Shown here: piece after piece, positions 51,167 through 58,526 of the stretch | How the letters are laid out: every line of letters starts with the position of its first letter | Numbering within the stretch: the stretch's first letter is position 1 | Source: Elusimicrobium sp. An273 | GTDB taxonomy: Bacteria; Elusimicrobiota; Elusimicrobia; Elusimicrobiales; Elusimicrobiaceae | NCBI RefSeq assembly: GCF_002159705.1 | Contig: NZ_NFJD01000003.1 | Coordinates: forward strand, 1 to 64,000 | Direction: 5' to 3' | DNA: 64,000 nt | Made by a program: the position numbers and the translations under genes | The notes under the pieces: model-generated | What the model was told of the DNA's origin: nothing | Database searches by the model: none | What the model saw: the letters and a program-made list of their open reading frames with translations, nothing else

Positions 51167-52201
51167 TTAAATGCCCACTTTGGCTTTCTCCAACAATTTT
51201 TGAACCAAGCGCGAAACGGCATATTGGGGGATTTCCTTTGCGGATACGCACAAAAATCCTTCCGCCACCGGGCAAGAAGAGGGAAGATCTACTTCGGATA
51301 AATCCGCATAAATAACCCGGTGGGAAAGCACGTGTTTTACGGGGGGCACTTTCAGCATCGCTTTGCGGCGGCCAAATAACCGTTTATAGGCAGCGCCGGC
51401 AAGCCAATTTTCTTCCGGCGTCTGGCTTTCCACCAGCGGCGGCTCATACAAATTCTGCCATACGTCGCCCGGCCCGCGCTTATGAAGCCACGTGTTGTTC
51501 CCCTGCCGTACATATATATAATGGAAATAGCGGGAGGAAATTTTAGTCTTTTGCATTTTAACGGGCAGTTCTTCCACCCGCTTTTCTTGGCGGGCCTTGC
51601 AGCGCTTGGCCAGCGGGCAAGCGTCGCACTGGGGGGAAACCGGCGTGCAGACCATTGCGCCAAAATCCATAATGGCTTGGTTATAATCCCCCGGACGTTT
51701 GCCATCCAGCAGCTGCTGAGCTTTTTGCATAAACACTTTTTTCCCTTCCGGGGAATCTATGGCAATAGATATTCCAAACACTCTCGCCAACACGCGGTAG
51801 ACGTTTCCGTCCACCACCGCATACGGCATTTGATAGGCAATCGAACAAATGGCCGCGGCGGTATAATCGCCCACTCCTTTTAACGCCCGAACGCCTTCAT
51901 AGCTGCGGGGGAAAACACCCGCCATGCTTTTGGCCGCCGCATGCAAATTGCGGGCCCGGGAATAGTAGCCAAGCCCCTGCCAGTATTTCAACACCTCATC
52001 TTCCGACGCTTCCGCCAAAGAAAGGGGGGTGGGGAAGCGCTTTGCAAAACGCAGATAATACTCCATCCCCTGCGCCACGCGGGTTTGCTGCAAAATAATT
52101 TCCGACAGCCATATTAAATACGGATCCCGGGTATGCCGCCAAGGCAAATCCCGTTTATGCTGGTCATACCAATCCAGTAAAATGGAAGCAAAACTTTTCA
52201 T
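51167..52201 (-). CDS. mutY: A/G-specific adenine glycosylase
   Basis: The protein has 344 residues. The helix-hairpin-helix region is ALKGVGDYTAAAICSIAY with the catalytic Asp further on (VDGNVYRVLARVFG). The [4Fe-4S] motif is complete in CTPVSPQCDACPLAKRC (Cx6Cx2Cx5C), and a C-terminal NUDIX-like domain recognises 8-oxoG. It removes adenine paired with 8-oxoguanine. Length and order match MutY. It is a single gene; the first ATG is preceded by an AAGTATC stretch without a strong ribosome site. Confidence 0.95.
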   Translation of the reverse strand: MKSFASILLDWYDQHKRDLPWRHTRDPYLIWLSEIILQQTRVAQGMEYYLRFAKRFPTPLSLAEASEDEVLKYWQGLGYYSRARNLHAAAKSMAGVFPRSYEGVRALKGVGDYTAAAICSIAYQMPYAVVDGNVYRVLARVFGISIAIDSPEGKKVFMQKAQQLLDGKRPGDYNQAIMDFGAMVCTPVSPQCDACPLAKRCKARQEKRVEELPVKMQKTKISSRYFHYIYVRQGNNTWLHKRGPGDVWQNLYEPPLVESQTPEENWLAGAAYKRLFGRRKAMLKVPPVKHVLSHRVIYADLSEVDLPSSCPVAEGFLCVSAKEIPQYAVSRLVQKLLEKAKVGI

Positions 52202-52692
52202 AAGATACTTTATTTTACCAATTTAAAACCCTCCGGCCCACTCTTTGCAAAAGAAAAGAATTTCTCGCTCCAAACCGACAGTCCTAATTTTAAAAAGGGG
52301 GATATCTAAGGTACCCTCAAACTGAAATTGAAGGGATTATAAAAAAGCAAAATTAATGCCAATTTTGATATTTCGATTGTTCAAAAAGCAACTGCGATTT
52401 TGCCATTTGCATAAACCTAATTTTTTTGCAATTTAAGCCTCAGTTTTGCATGTATGGCTTTTACGCGTTTTTGTTTCCAACGGTTTATCTGGGCTTTTCC
52501 TGTGTTAATTTTTGCCGTATTTTTGCTTTTTGAAGTGATGTTTTTAAGCGTTATTTGCAAGGGCCCGTTACTAAAAATCTAACTGGAAGACATATATCAG
52601 ATTTTTTTAAGCCTTCTACAACTTATTTTTTAATAAACCCACTGATATTTTTAGGTTATTTCTCGTCGGAGAAGACCCTTTGTCAACACAAT
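52202..52692. other. AT-rich gene-free stretch upstream of phased sites
   Basis: No gene is supported. The only structures noticed are TTCTC/GAGAA dyads around a GTCG loop near 52659-52672 and a GATATC-GGTACC segment near 52301-52315. The base composition is lower in GC than the flanking genes and the next features are the phased operator sites. Confidence 0.5.
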
Positions 52693-52757
52693 TTGACATA
52701 TAATGACATTAAATGAATAATATTGACATATGTCATCCAATAATCTATTATATGTCA
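52693..52757 (+). promoter_or_regulatory. promoter with helically phased TGACAT operator array
   Basis: TTGACA (52723-52728), a 17-bp spacer and TATTAT (52746-52751) make a strong promoter. Over it lie copies of TGACAT at 52694, 52704 and 52724 (10 and 20 bp apart, same helical face) and reverse copies ATGTCA at 52730 and 52752; the central pair forms the perfect palindrome TGACATATGTCA (52724-52735). Sites cover both -35 and -10, so a repressor would block polymerase. The encoded protein is the likely binder. A second TTGACA stands at 52693-52698. Confidence 0.72.
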
Positions 52758-52806
52758 TACACGGGGGAAAACTCCGGTGGATAACTTTCTATACAGGGGA
52801 ATTACT

Positions 52807-53475
52807 ATGGCGGAAGAATCTTTCAAGATACGTCTTCGCTTTCCGGGCGGAGAAGAGTTCGAAGCGCAAGGAAACCAGCAATTTGTAGAGCAACAGCGCA
52901 ATTATTTTTTAACGCTGATTGGCAAGCAAAAAGGGCGCTCCACCCTGTCCGCCGAGCCGGCCCTTACCCGTACGTCCGCCTTCCAAGAATCGTCCGATTC
53001 TCATCCGAAGGAGAGTCCCGCCACCCGAAACAATATGCCTGCTCTCTCTATTCTTCCGCCTGCCGAAAGAGAGAAACCCGTAATTTCTCCCGCTCCGCAA
53101 CCTGCCGGAATAGAGGGTGCCGGCACTTTTCCTGCTTTACGGCTGTGGGAGCGGCTTTTAAAAGAGGATGGGGATATTGTCCTGCTTCGGAAGAAAATGC
53201 GCCTTAGCGCCCCGGAAGCAGCCTTATTATTGCTGGCCGGAACACGCGTCCTGCTTAAAAAGCCCGCCTGCGCCGCGCTGGACTTGGCCAGATCCCTTAA
53301 AAAATCCGGCTTTTCCGAAGGGAGATTAGACCGTTTACTCGCCCCGGAAATCCGCAGCGGGCACTTGACTTGCGAAGGAACAAAAAGGGGGAGAACCTAC
53401 CGCCTTACCAACGAGGGCTTTGCCAAAGCTTTTGTGTTGGCCGAAAAATTAGGGAATGAGAACCCCATTTTATAG
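52807..53475 (+). CDS. putative winged-helix DNA-binding protein
   Basis: I choose the ATG at 52807, six nt after AGGGGA; this gives 222 residues. The N-terminal segment FKIRLRFPGGEEFEAQGNQQFVEQQRNYFL is a small alpha/beta motif of unknown fold. A Ser/Pro-rich linker (40-110) leads to a helical C-terminal domain whose last part, LARSLKKSGFSEGRLDRLLAP then KRGRTYRLTNEG, looks like a winged helix with its basic wing. I infer a DNA-binding protein that autoregulates through the TGACAT sites at its own promoter. Homology is not recognised. The surrounding AT-rich DNA is unlike the rest of the window. Confidence 0.6.
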   Translation: MAEESFKIRLRFPGGEEFEAQGNQQFVEQQRNYFLTLIGKQKGRSTLSAEPALTRTSAFQESSDSHPKESPATRNNMPALSILPPAEREKPVISPAPQPAGIEGAGTFPALRLWERLLKEDGDIVLLRKKMRLSAPEAALLLLAGTRVLLKKPACAALDLARSLKKSGFSEGRLDRLLAPEIRSGHLTCEGTKRGRTYRLTNEGFAKAFVLAEKLGNENPIL

Positions 53476-54411
53476 TTCCTATTAATCGCAAACTTTGCTA
53501 ATTTCCGCTCAGATAGGCAGGCGTGGGGGAAAAACGGCTACAAACTGTACCTTCTTCATTTTTCCCGATTAAAATTTCTTTTCTTTCACAAGAATTCAAC
53601 ATAATTTTTATAAAAACGTTCCCTGTAAAATTTGCAAAAGCTATTTTTTATATATTTTTAAAAATACTTAAAAAATAAGAATTTTTTATTTTAAATTTAT
53701 TTTTAATAAAAAACGCACAAAACAGCAATTCAGACGCCTTGATAAACCAATGCACGAAATCAATTTCAGCATAATCAACAACATCTCAAGAAACGGCATA
53801 AAACAAGCTTACATTTTTGAAAAAGGGGGCTTTTTTGCCCGGCCTACACAACTAACGATAATTTTTATTATGTTAATTAAAGGAGAGAAAAAAGCCTAAA
53901 AATAATATCTATTCTATTTATTAGTTTTATCTTATTTTTCATTAATTTAAAATGTTTTTTATATATAAATTAACAAATTTTATAGATTATTATTTTAAGC
54001 ACTCAGCGTTCTGATACATAGGAACAAATTGGTATCGTTTTTTGGGACAGATTCCATTTTTTTGACTGCATTTTTCCGCTTTGTTTTTGGGTTTTAAAAA
54101 AGCAAATTTGCCATTGATTTATTAGGCCTTTGTAAAAATTAGTAAAAAATAAACTCTTTTTATGGTTGCAAAATTGAATATAATTTTAAAGTATATAAAT
54201 TTCAATTTGTTTCTCCCCCTTCTGTTTAATAAAAACACATTTTTTGCTAATAAAAAAATTATTCTTATATTTTAATATAAATTTAAATTATATACGAAAT
54301 TGCGTAAAACGCTCTAAAACGAATTAGGGGTACCTGGGATATGGGGTAAAATGAATTTGGGGCGATTTGGAAAAGCCAAAGAAAGAAGTAATTAAAGAAA
54401 AGAGGTAACAA
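53476..54411. other. very AT-rich, gene-free DNA
   Basis: No open frame with coding character is present on either strand. The composition is far more AT-rich than elsewhere, with many A/T homopolymers (for example around 53640-53710 and 53930-54000). No DnaA box clusters, tRNA, terminators or repeats of the upstream TGACAT type were noticed. It could be a replication- or partition-related region, an old insertion, or a nucleoid-protein-bound segment. Confidence 0.6.
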
Positions 54412-54490
54412 CCTGCCTGCCTGCCTGCCTGACTGACTGACTGCCTGACTGACTGCCTGACTGACTGACTGACTGACTGACTGACTGACT
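54412..54490. repeat. tetranucleotide microsatellite (CCTG/ACTG)
   Basis: Nineteen tandem 4-base units run without interruption: five CCTG, three ACTG, one CCTG, two ACTG, one CCTG and seven ACTG plus a partial ACT. It lies outside any gene. Such tracts vary in length by slippage in bacteria (phase-variation type), but no gene reads through it. Confidence 0.95.
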
Positions 54491-54980
54491 ATCTGCCTGC
54501 TGATGACTCTGCCTGTGCCTGTAGGCAAGGCAGTTAAGCGTTTTAAGAGTAATCCAAGCCAAGCTTTTTTGGGTAAAAGCCAACAGTTTCCTTTATATCT
54601 ACCAGCCTAGCTACCCGCTCATGAAAGAAAAGGAACTAAAGTACCTGTTGTAAGGGTACGTCCAAAATTTATAGATTTCAAACACTATAAGAAAACCTGT
54701 TTTAAGGGTATTTTCAGCAGGAAGGCTGTTGTATTCGGAAAAGAGAACGCTCGGCGCATATACATAACACCAGCAACAAACGAAGCATAGGTTGGTTCTG
54801 TGGGCTCTTTGGGGGGAAAACAACAGTTTAATAAGGGGAAAAAGGGTTATCCCCCCTTTTTAATCGGGAAATATAACAAATGGGCCATCCTCTATTCGGA
54901 ATTTTCCCCCCACGAAAGGGAATCCCCCTTGGAAAGGAGTTCCCAAGGGGGTTATAAAAGGGCAGCCTAATCCGGAAAAG
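54491..54980. other. gene-free stretch with direct repeat and hairpin
   Basis: Two 16-nt near-identical direct repeats (ACCTGTTGTAAGGGTA at 54643-54658 and ACCTGTTTTAAGGGTA at 54695-54710) are 52 bp apart. A perfect inverted repeat CCCCCTTGG/CCAAGGGGG (54924-54932, 54943-54951) sits downstream of the 54981 gene; it has no T-tract on either strand. No gene is supported. Confidence 0.6.
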
Positions 54981-55619
54981 CTACTTAGATCCTGATCGGC
55001 CCGCGGCTTTCTGCTTAAGCAAATTTAATAAGGATTGCCCCCCCGTTGAAGCCCCGCCGGAAGACATAACGGACTGGGCGGACACGGCACTGGGATCTTT
55101 GGCTTGAGAAGGTTGAAAAGCGGCCGCCGCGGCATCTTTTTCCGCTTGATTTGTTTTATTGCCCAAGCCGCCCGCACCCCCTCCTACAGCGGAAGCCGCC
55201 GTTAGCGCTTTAAAATCTTTTGCCTGCGGCGGTTTATAATTACTCATAGAGGTCTGTGCCTGAGCGGAGGAAACTGCCCCTTTTTTGCCGAAAGAAGCCG
55301 CGCCCGACGCCGAGGAAGACGACGTCCCCGCGGTAGACGGATGAGACGTAAAAATTACCGTGGCCGGCTTATAGACGGCTTGCTGGGTAGTAGGGCGGGA
55401 AACTGCTACATTCGTAGTAGGGCGCGAAAGCGTAACCGACGTGTTGGGCCGCACCACCCCCACTGAAGTCGTAGGACGCACTACATTAACAGCGGTTTCC
55501 GGGCGGGAAACTGCCACCGCCGTGGTAGGGCGCGATACCGCCACCTTCGTAACAGGCCGCTGCCCCCACGCGGGGCTGAACAGTACCAAAACGGAAAAGA
55601 TACAAAGGAAGTATTTCAT
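54981..55619 (-). CDS. secreted protein with nonapeptide VAVSRPTT-type repeats
   Basis: The start is the ATG at 55619 (MKYFLCIF), with GAGGCG upstream; an in-frame GTG two codons earlier is less likely. It has 212 residues with a signal peptide (SPAWG then QRPV). Residues about 23-95 hold eight 9-residue units of the pattern xVxVSRPTT (for example AVAVSRPET, SVGVVRPNT, SVTLSRPTT). A Ser/Ala-rich region follows, and the C-terminus is low-complexity with Gly, Gln and Lys. No family is known to me. Such repeats suggest a secreted or surface stalk, perhaps glycosylated. It pairs with the next secreted protein upstream. Confidence 0.7.
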   Translation of the reverse strand: MKYFLCIFSVLVLFSPAWGQRPVTKVAVSRPTTAVAVSRPETAVNVVRPTTSVGVVRPNTSVTLSRPTTNVAVSRPTTQQAVYKPATVIFTSHPSTAGTSSSSASGAASFGKKGAVSSAQAQTSMSNYKPPQAKDFKALTAASAVGGGAGGLGNKTNQAEKDAAAAAFQPSQAKDPSAVSAQSVMSSGGASTGGQSLLNLLKQKAAGRSGSK

Positions 55620-55667
55620 ACACACGCCTCATCTATACCAGCACATATTCTATTAAAGGAATCACGA

Positions 55668-55704
55668 AACGCCCCTTCCCCACGAAAGACAGGAAAGAGG
55701 CGTT
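55668..55704 (-). terminator. weak hairpin between the two secreted-protein genes
   Basis: On the minus strand AACGCCTCTTTCC pairs imperfectly with GGAAGGGGCGTT, followed by TCG rather than a T-run. It could slow transcription between the two genes. Confidence 0.4.
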
Positions 55705-55714
55705 TACAAAACAT

Positions 55715-56365
55715 TTATTTTTGGGCAGGCTGCTGCCCAGCGGAAGCCGCCTTAAGCAAAGAGGACATATCCGGCATTCCCGGCACATTCATACCGGCCG
55801 GCATTCCTGCGGCACCGTTATTTGCACCGCCCGCCGCGGAAGAGCCCCCGGGAGCGGCCGCACCGCCCATCATATTGCCTAAGCCCTGCATCATACTTTG
55901 CATTTGTTGCATCATGGCCGCCGGATCCGCCATGCCCGCAGGCGCTGCAGGCGCCGCCGCATTGGAAGTGTTGGCAGCCGCCGCTTGCTGTCCGCCTGCC
56001 TTCGCAGGTGCCGCAGCTTTTGCAGCCGATTTCGCCGCCGGGGCTTGCGGCGTGCCGCCCTGCAAGGCTTTCACGGCTTGAGCCGCTTGTTCGGCAGAGG
56101 TATCTTTAAATTCTTTGCTGCCCTGGATATCGGTCTGCACCGTTTTGGTTTGCACGCCTTTGCTCCAATCGCGCTGACGGGAACTGTAATTGCTGAAGGT
56201 GCGCGTTTTAATGGTTGAATTGGCGCCCGGCACAGAAGAGTCTTCCGCCTCTTCTTGGTTGGCGCGCGACCCGAAACTGGGACGGGAAGATCCGCCCGCA
56301 CGGTACATTTGGGCATCCGCCGTAACGAACGCACACAACAAAGCCATAATCATCCAAAATTTCAT
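55715..56365 (-). CDS. secreted low-complexity Ala/Gly/Met-rich protein
   Basis: The protein has 216 residues with a signal peptide (residues 1-18, FVTADAQ). A short Gly/Ser/Arg segment and a charged region (SRQRDWSKGVQTKTVQTDIQ) lead into Ala/Pro/Gly-rich repeats with Met/Gln clusters (MMQQMQSMMQGLGNMMGG). No enzyme signature is present. It is probably co-transcribed with the nonapeptide-repeat protein downstream, and both appear to be secreted structural or adhesive proteins. Function unknown. Confidence 0.7.
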   Translation of the reverse strand: MKFWMIMALLCAFVTADAQMYRAGGSSRPSFGSRANQEEAEDSSVPGANSTIKTRTFSNYSSRQRDWSKGVQTKTVQTDIQGSKEFKDTSAEQAAQAVKALQGGTPQAPAAKSAAKAAAPAKAGGQQAAAANTSNAAAPAAPAGMADPAAMMQQMQSMMQGLGNMMGGAAAPGGSSAAGGANNGAAGMPAGMNVPGMPDMSSLLKAASAGQQPAQK

Positions 56366-56477
56366 ATTTCCCTCCTGCTAAAACATACTTATTAATAGTA
56401 TGATACATCCAACGGCCAATGTCAAGGCGTAATAGCCCCCTTTTGGGACGGGGCCTTTTTTTGCTACACTGTAGACA

Positions 56478-57704
56478 ATGAATTCCCCTATTTATGACGT
56501 AATTATCATTGGCGGCGGCGCCAGCGGGCTGATGTGCGCGCTGGAATGCGCCCGCCGAGGCAAAACAACCCTTCTCTTGGAAAAAGACGCCCTGCCCGCA
56601 CGCAAAATTTTAGTCAGCGGCAACGGCCGCTGCAACCTGACCAATGCGCACGTAAGCCCGTCTTTTTACCATGCAGATACCGCCCTCATGGCCCAAACGC
56701 TAAGTCAATTTTCTTTTCAAGACTGCTTAGATTTTTTTGCCCGGTTAGGGGTCTTAACCGTGGAAGAAAACCTGGGGCGGGTCTTCCCGTCTACGGGCAA
56801 ATCTACCGCCGTGGCCGAACCCCTAAAGCTGGCCGTCAGCGAGGCCGGGGCCGAAATCCAAACGTCCTGCGAAGCCGTGCGCCTAAAACGCGGCAAAACG
56901 TTCACCGTTCACTGCCGCGGCGGACAAATTTTTCAATCCCGCCGCTTGGTGCTTGCCTGCGGTTCGTGCGCCTACCCGCAGCTGACGGGCACCCAAAGCG
57001 GCTACGAATTAGCCCGCTCGCTGGGGCACTCCATTATTCCCCCAAAGCCGGCTTTAAGCGCCCTGTGCCTAAAGGAAACCGCCGTGGCCCGCTTGAACGG
57101 AATTCGCAGCCAAGTGCGCCTGCGGGCCTTGCAAAACAACCGCGTGTTGGATCAGGCCGAAGGGGAAGTGCTGTTTACAAATTACGGAATCAACGGGCCG
57201 GCGGTGTTAAACGTCAGTTCATCCGTTTCCCGCGCGCTGAAAGACGGAAATGTAGTGCTGGAACTGAATTTTCTCCCACAGTTAAAAGACCCGCAGAATT
57301 TTCTGCGCCAACGGTTGGCCGCGTTTCCCGCCCGCCGGCCGAAAGATTTTTTTGCCGGTATTTTGCACGAAAGCATTGCCAACCTGTTGATTGATTTTAT
57401 CGGTCTTCGCAAAAACATTCCCGTCGGGCAGCAAACGCCAAATGCCCTGCAGCGCCTGGTGCAAACACCGTGCGCCTGGCCGCTGACGGCCACCGGCGTG
57501 CGCCCATGGAACGAAGCCATGGCGGCGACGGGGGGTGTAAATACGCGAGAAATAAACTATAATACATTTGAGTCGCTTAAATGTCCGGGCCTGTATATAA
57601 CTGGCGAATTATTGGATGTGGACGGCAAAAGCGGCGGATTTAATTTGCACTTTGCCTGGGCTTCGGGAATCATCGCGGCACGGGCCTTGTCGGAGGAACA
57701 GTAA
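56478..57704 (+). CDS. BaiN/HI0933-family FAD-dependent oxidoreductase
   Basis: The protein has 408 residues. The FAD Rossmann motif is IIGGGASGLMCALECARRG (starting at residue 10), followed by KILVSGNGRCNLTN, the HI0933 signature, and a second nucleotide site further on. The C-terminal ITGELLDVDGKSGGFNLHFAWASG is the conserved FAD-contact segment. This family (BaiN, YhiN) reduces unsaturated or bile-acid-like substrates in some members, but most substrates are unknown. The next gene starts only 4 nt later, so it is coupled with the MORN-repeat protein. Confidence 0.92.
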   Translation: MNSPIYDVIIIGGGASGLMCALECARRGKTTLLLEKDALPARKILVSGNGRCNLTNAHVSPSFYHADTALMAQTLSQFSFQDCLDFFARLGVLTVEENLGRVFPSTGKSTAVAEPLKLAVSEAGAEIQTSCEAVRLKRGKTFTVHCRGGQIFQSRRLVLACGSCAYPQLTGTQSGYELARSLGHSIIPPKPALSALCLKETAVARLNGIRSQVRLRALQNNRVLDQAEGEVLFTNYGINGPAVLNVSSSVSRALKDGNVVLELNFLPQLKDPQNFLRQRLAAFPARRPKDFFAGILHESIANLLIDFIGLRKNIPVGQQTPNALQRLVQTPCAWPLTATGVRPWNEAMAATGGVNTREINYNTFESLKCPGLYITGELLDVDGKSGGFNLHFAWASGIIAARALSEEQ

Positions 57705-57707
57705 CAT

Positions 57708-58379
57708 ATGGTAGACATCGTCAGAAAAACAACCAGCTTGAATGATCCCCTCCATGTGGGATTTGTCCGTACCTATTATGTAGACGGCAAAGAAGTGTAC
57801 AGCGAAACGTTGGACAAAAACCTGGACATTGAAAAGCATTCCGGTACGATGCCGGACGGCACCGTAAAAGAATTTTTTGAAAACGGGAAACTGTATTTTG
57901 AATGCGAATTTAAAAACGGCCAGCGCAACGGCGCCTGCAAAATTTATTTTGACAACGGCAAAGTTAGCATTGAAAAGTTTTATGAAAACGGCATGCTGCA
58001 AGGCAAAGCGCGCGTCTTCCACCCGACGGGAAGACTGTATAAAGAATTTTCATATGTAGACGATATCCAAGACGGAAAACAGGTAAAATACTATCCGGAC
58101 GGGAAAGTCTTGGAAACGGCGGAATACAAAAAAGGTTATTTAAACGGCATCTGCAAAGTGTATACGCCCGACGGAGATTTGCGCTCCGAATGCACGTATA
58201 AGAACGATAAAATCGTAGGAGATAAAATTATCTACCACCCCAACGGCACCATTGCTTTAATCTCCCCCCACAAAGACGGCAAACCCCATGGGGTAACCAA
58301 AAAATTCAGCGAAACGGGAGAACTGATTGAAGAGTGGTTTTTTGAGGACGGCATTTTGACGCTCAAAAAAGTTCACTGA
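57708..58379 (+). CDS. MORN/YwqK-type repeat protein
   Basis: This 223-residue protein consists of repeated units of about 20-23 residues of the pattern GxxxEFFENGKLYFECEFKNGQRNGxxKxYFxNGKVS, for example at 52-95 and again at 100-200. This is the MORN_2/YwqK antitoxin-like repeat, a beta-sheet module for protein or lipid contact. No signal peptide is visible, so it is probably cytoplasmic. A partner toxin is not present nearby. It lies in one operon with the BaiN-like flavoprotein; a shared function is unknown. Confidence 0.85.
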   Translation: MVDIVRKTTSLNDPLHVGFVRTYYVDGKEVYSETLDKNLDIEKHSGTMPDGTVKEFFENGKLYFECEFKNGQRNGACKIYFDNGKVSIEKFYENGMLQGKARVFHPTGRLYKEFSYVDDIQDGKQVKYYPDGKVLETAEYKKGYLNGICKVYTPDGDLRSECTYKNDKIVGDKIIYHPNGTIALISPHKDGKPHGVTKKFSETGELIEEWFFEDGILTLKKVH

Positions 58380-58398
58380 CGTTTCTTTTTCTGACGAT

Positions 58399-58431
58399 AA
58401 CTCCCGGCGGTTAACCCGCCGGGAGTTTTTT
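58399..58431 (+). terminator. intrinsic terminator of MORN gene operon
   Basis: CTCCCGGCGG (58401-58410) and CCGCCGGGAG (58416-58425) pair, followed by T-run. Confidence 0.92.
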
Positions 58432-58474
58432 ATTTTTCTTTCTTTTTTCCCGATTTGGTAAAATATAAGAAACA

Positions 58475-58515
58475 GACAAGATAGGCCGCCAGCCGGACGG
58501 GCGGCCTATCTTGTC
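58475..58515 (+). promoter_or_regulatory. 16-bp perfect inverted repeat in MATE leader
   Basis: GACAAGATAGGCCGCC (58475-58490) and its exact reverse complement (58500-58515) surround a 9-nt loop, and the ribosome site GGAGG follows at once (58516-58520), 6 nt from the ATG at 58527. A -10-like TAAAAT stands at 58459-58464, so the repeat begins almost at the expected transcript start. It is either an operator for a dimeric repressor or an mRNA hairpin next to the ribosome site. Confidence 0.7.
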
Positions 58516-58526
58516 GGAGGATTTTT

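Noticed and set aside
52694..52757. CRISPR array or phage attachment site reading of the TGACAT copies
   Set aside because: The units are only 6-12 bp and overlap promoter elements; there are no spacers of even length, cas genes or integrase.
53476..54411. Chromosomal replication origin
   Set aside because: The region is AT-rich, but no DnaA boxes (TTATNCACA type) were found and no dnaA, dnaN or gidA lies nearby; only a non-chromosomal-type replication or partition role remains open.
54283..54583. Minus-strand frames rich in Ser-Gln-Val (SVSQ repeats) across the microsatellite
   Set aside because: They are translations of the CTGA/CTGC tetranucleotide tract with no ribosome site, signal or extension; the tract explains them fully.
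54611..54823. 70-codon minus-strand frame
   Set aside because: It is Cys/Tyr/Phe-rich with no ribosome site and odd codon use, lying in the gene-free AT-rich region; it looks like chance.
57708..58379. Toxin-antitoxin module around the YwqK-like protein
   Set aside because: YwqK/MORN proteins are often labelled antitoxins, but there is no small toxin gene on either side; the partner gene is a flavoprotein.
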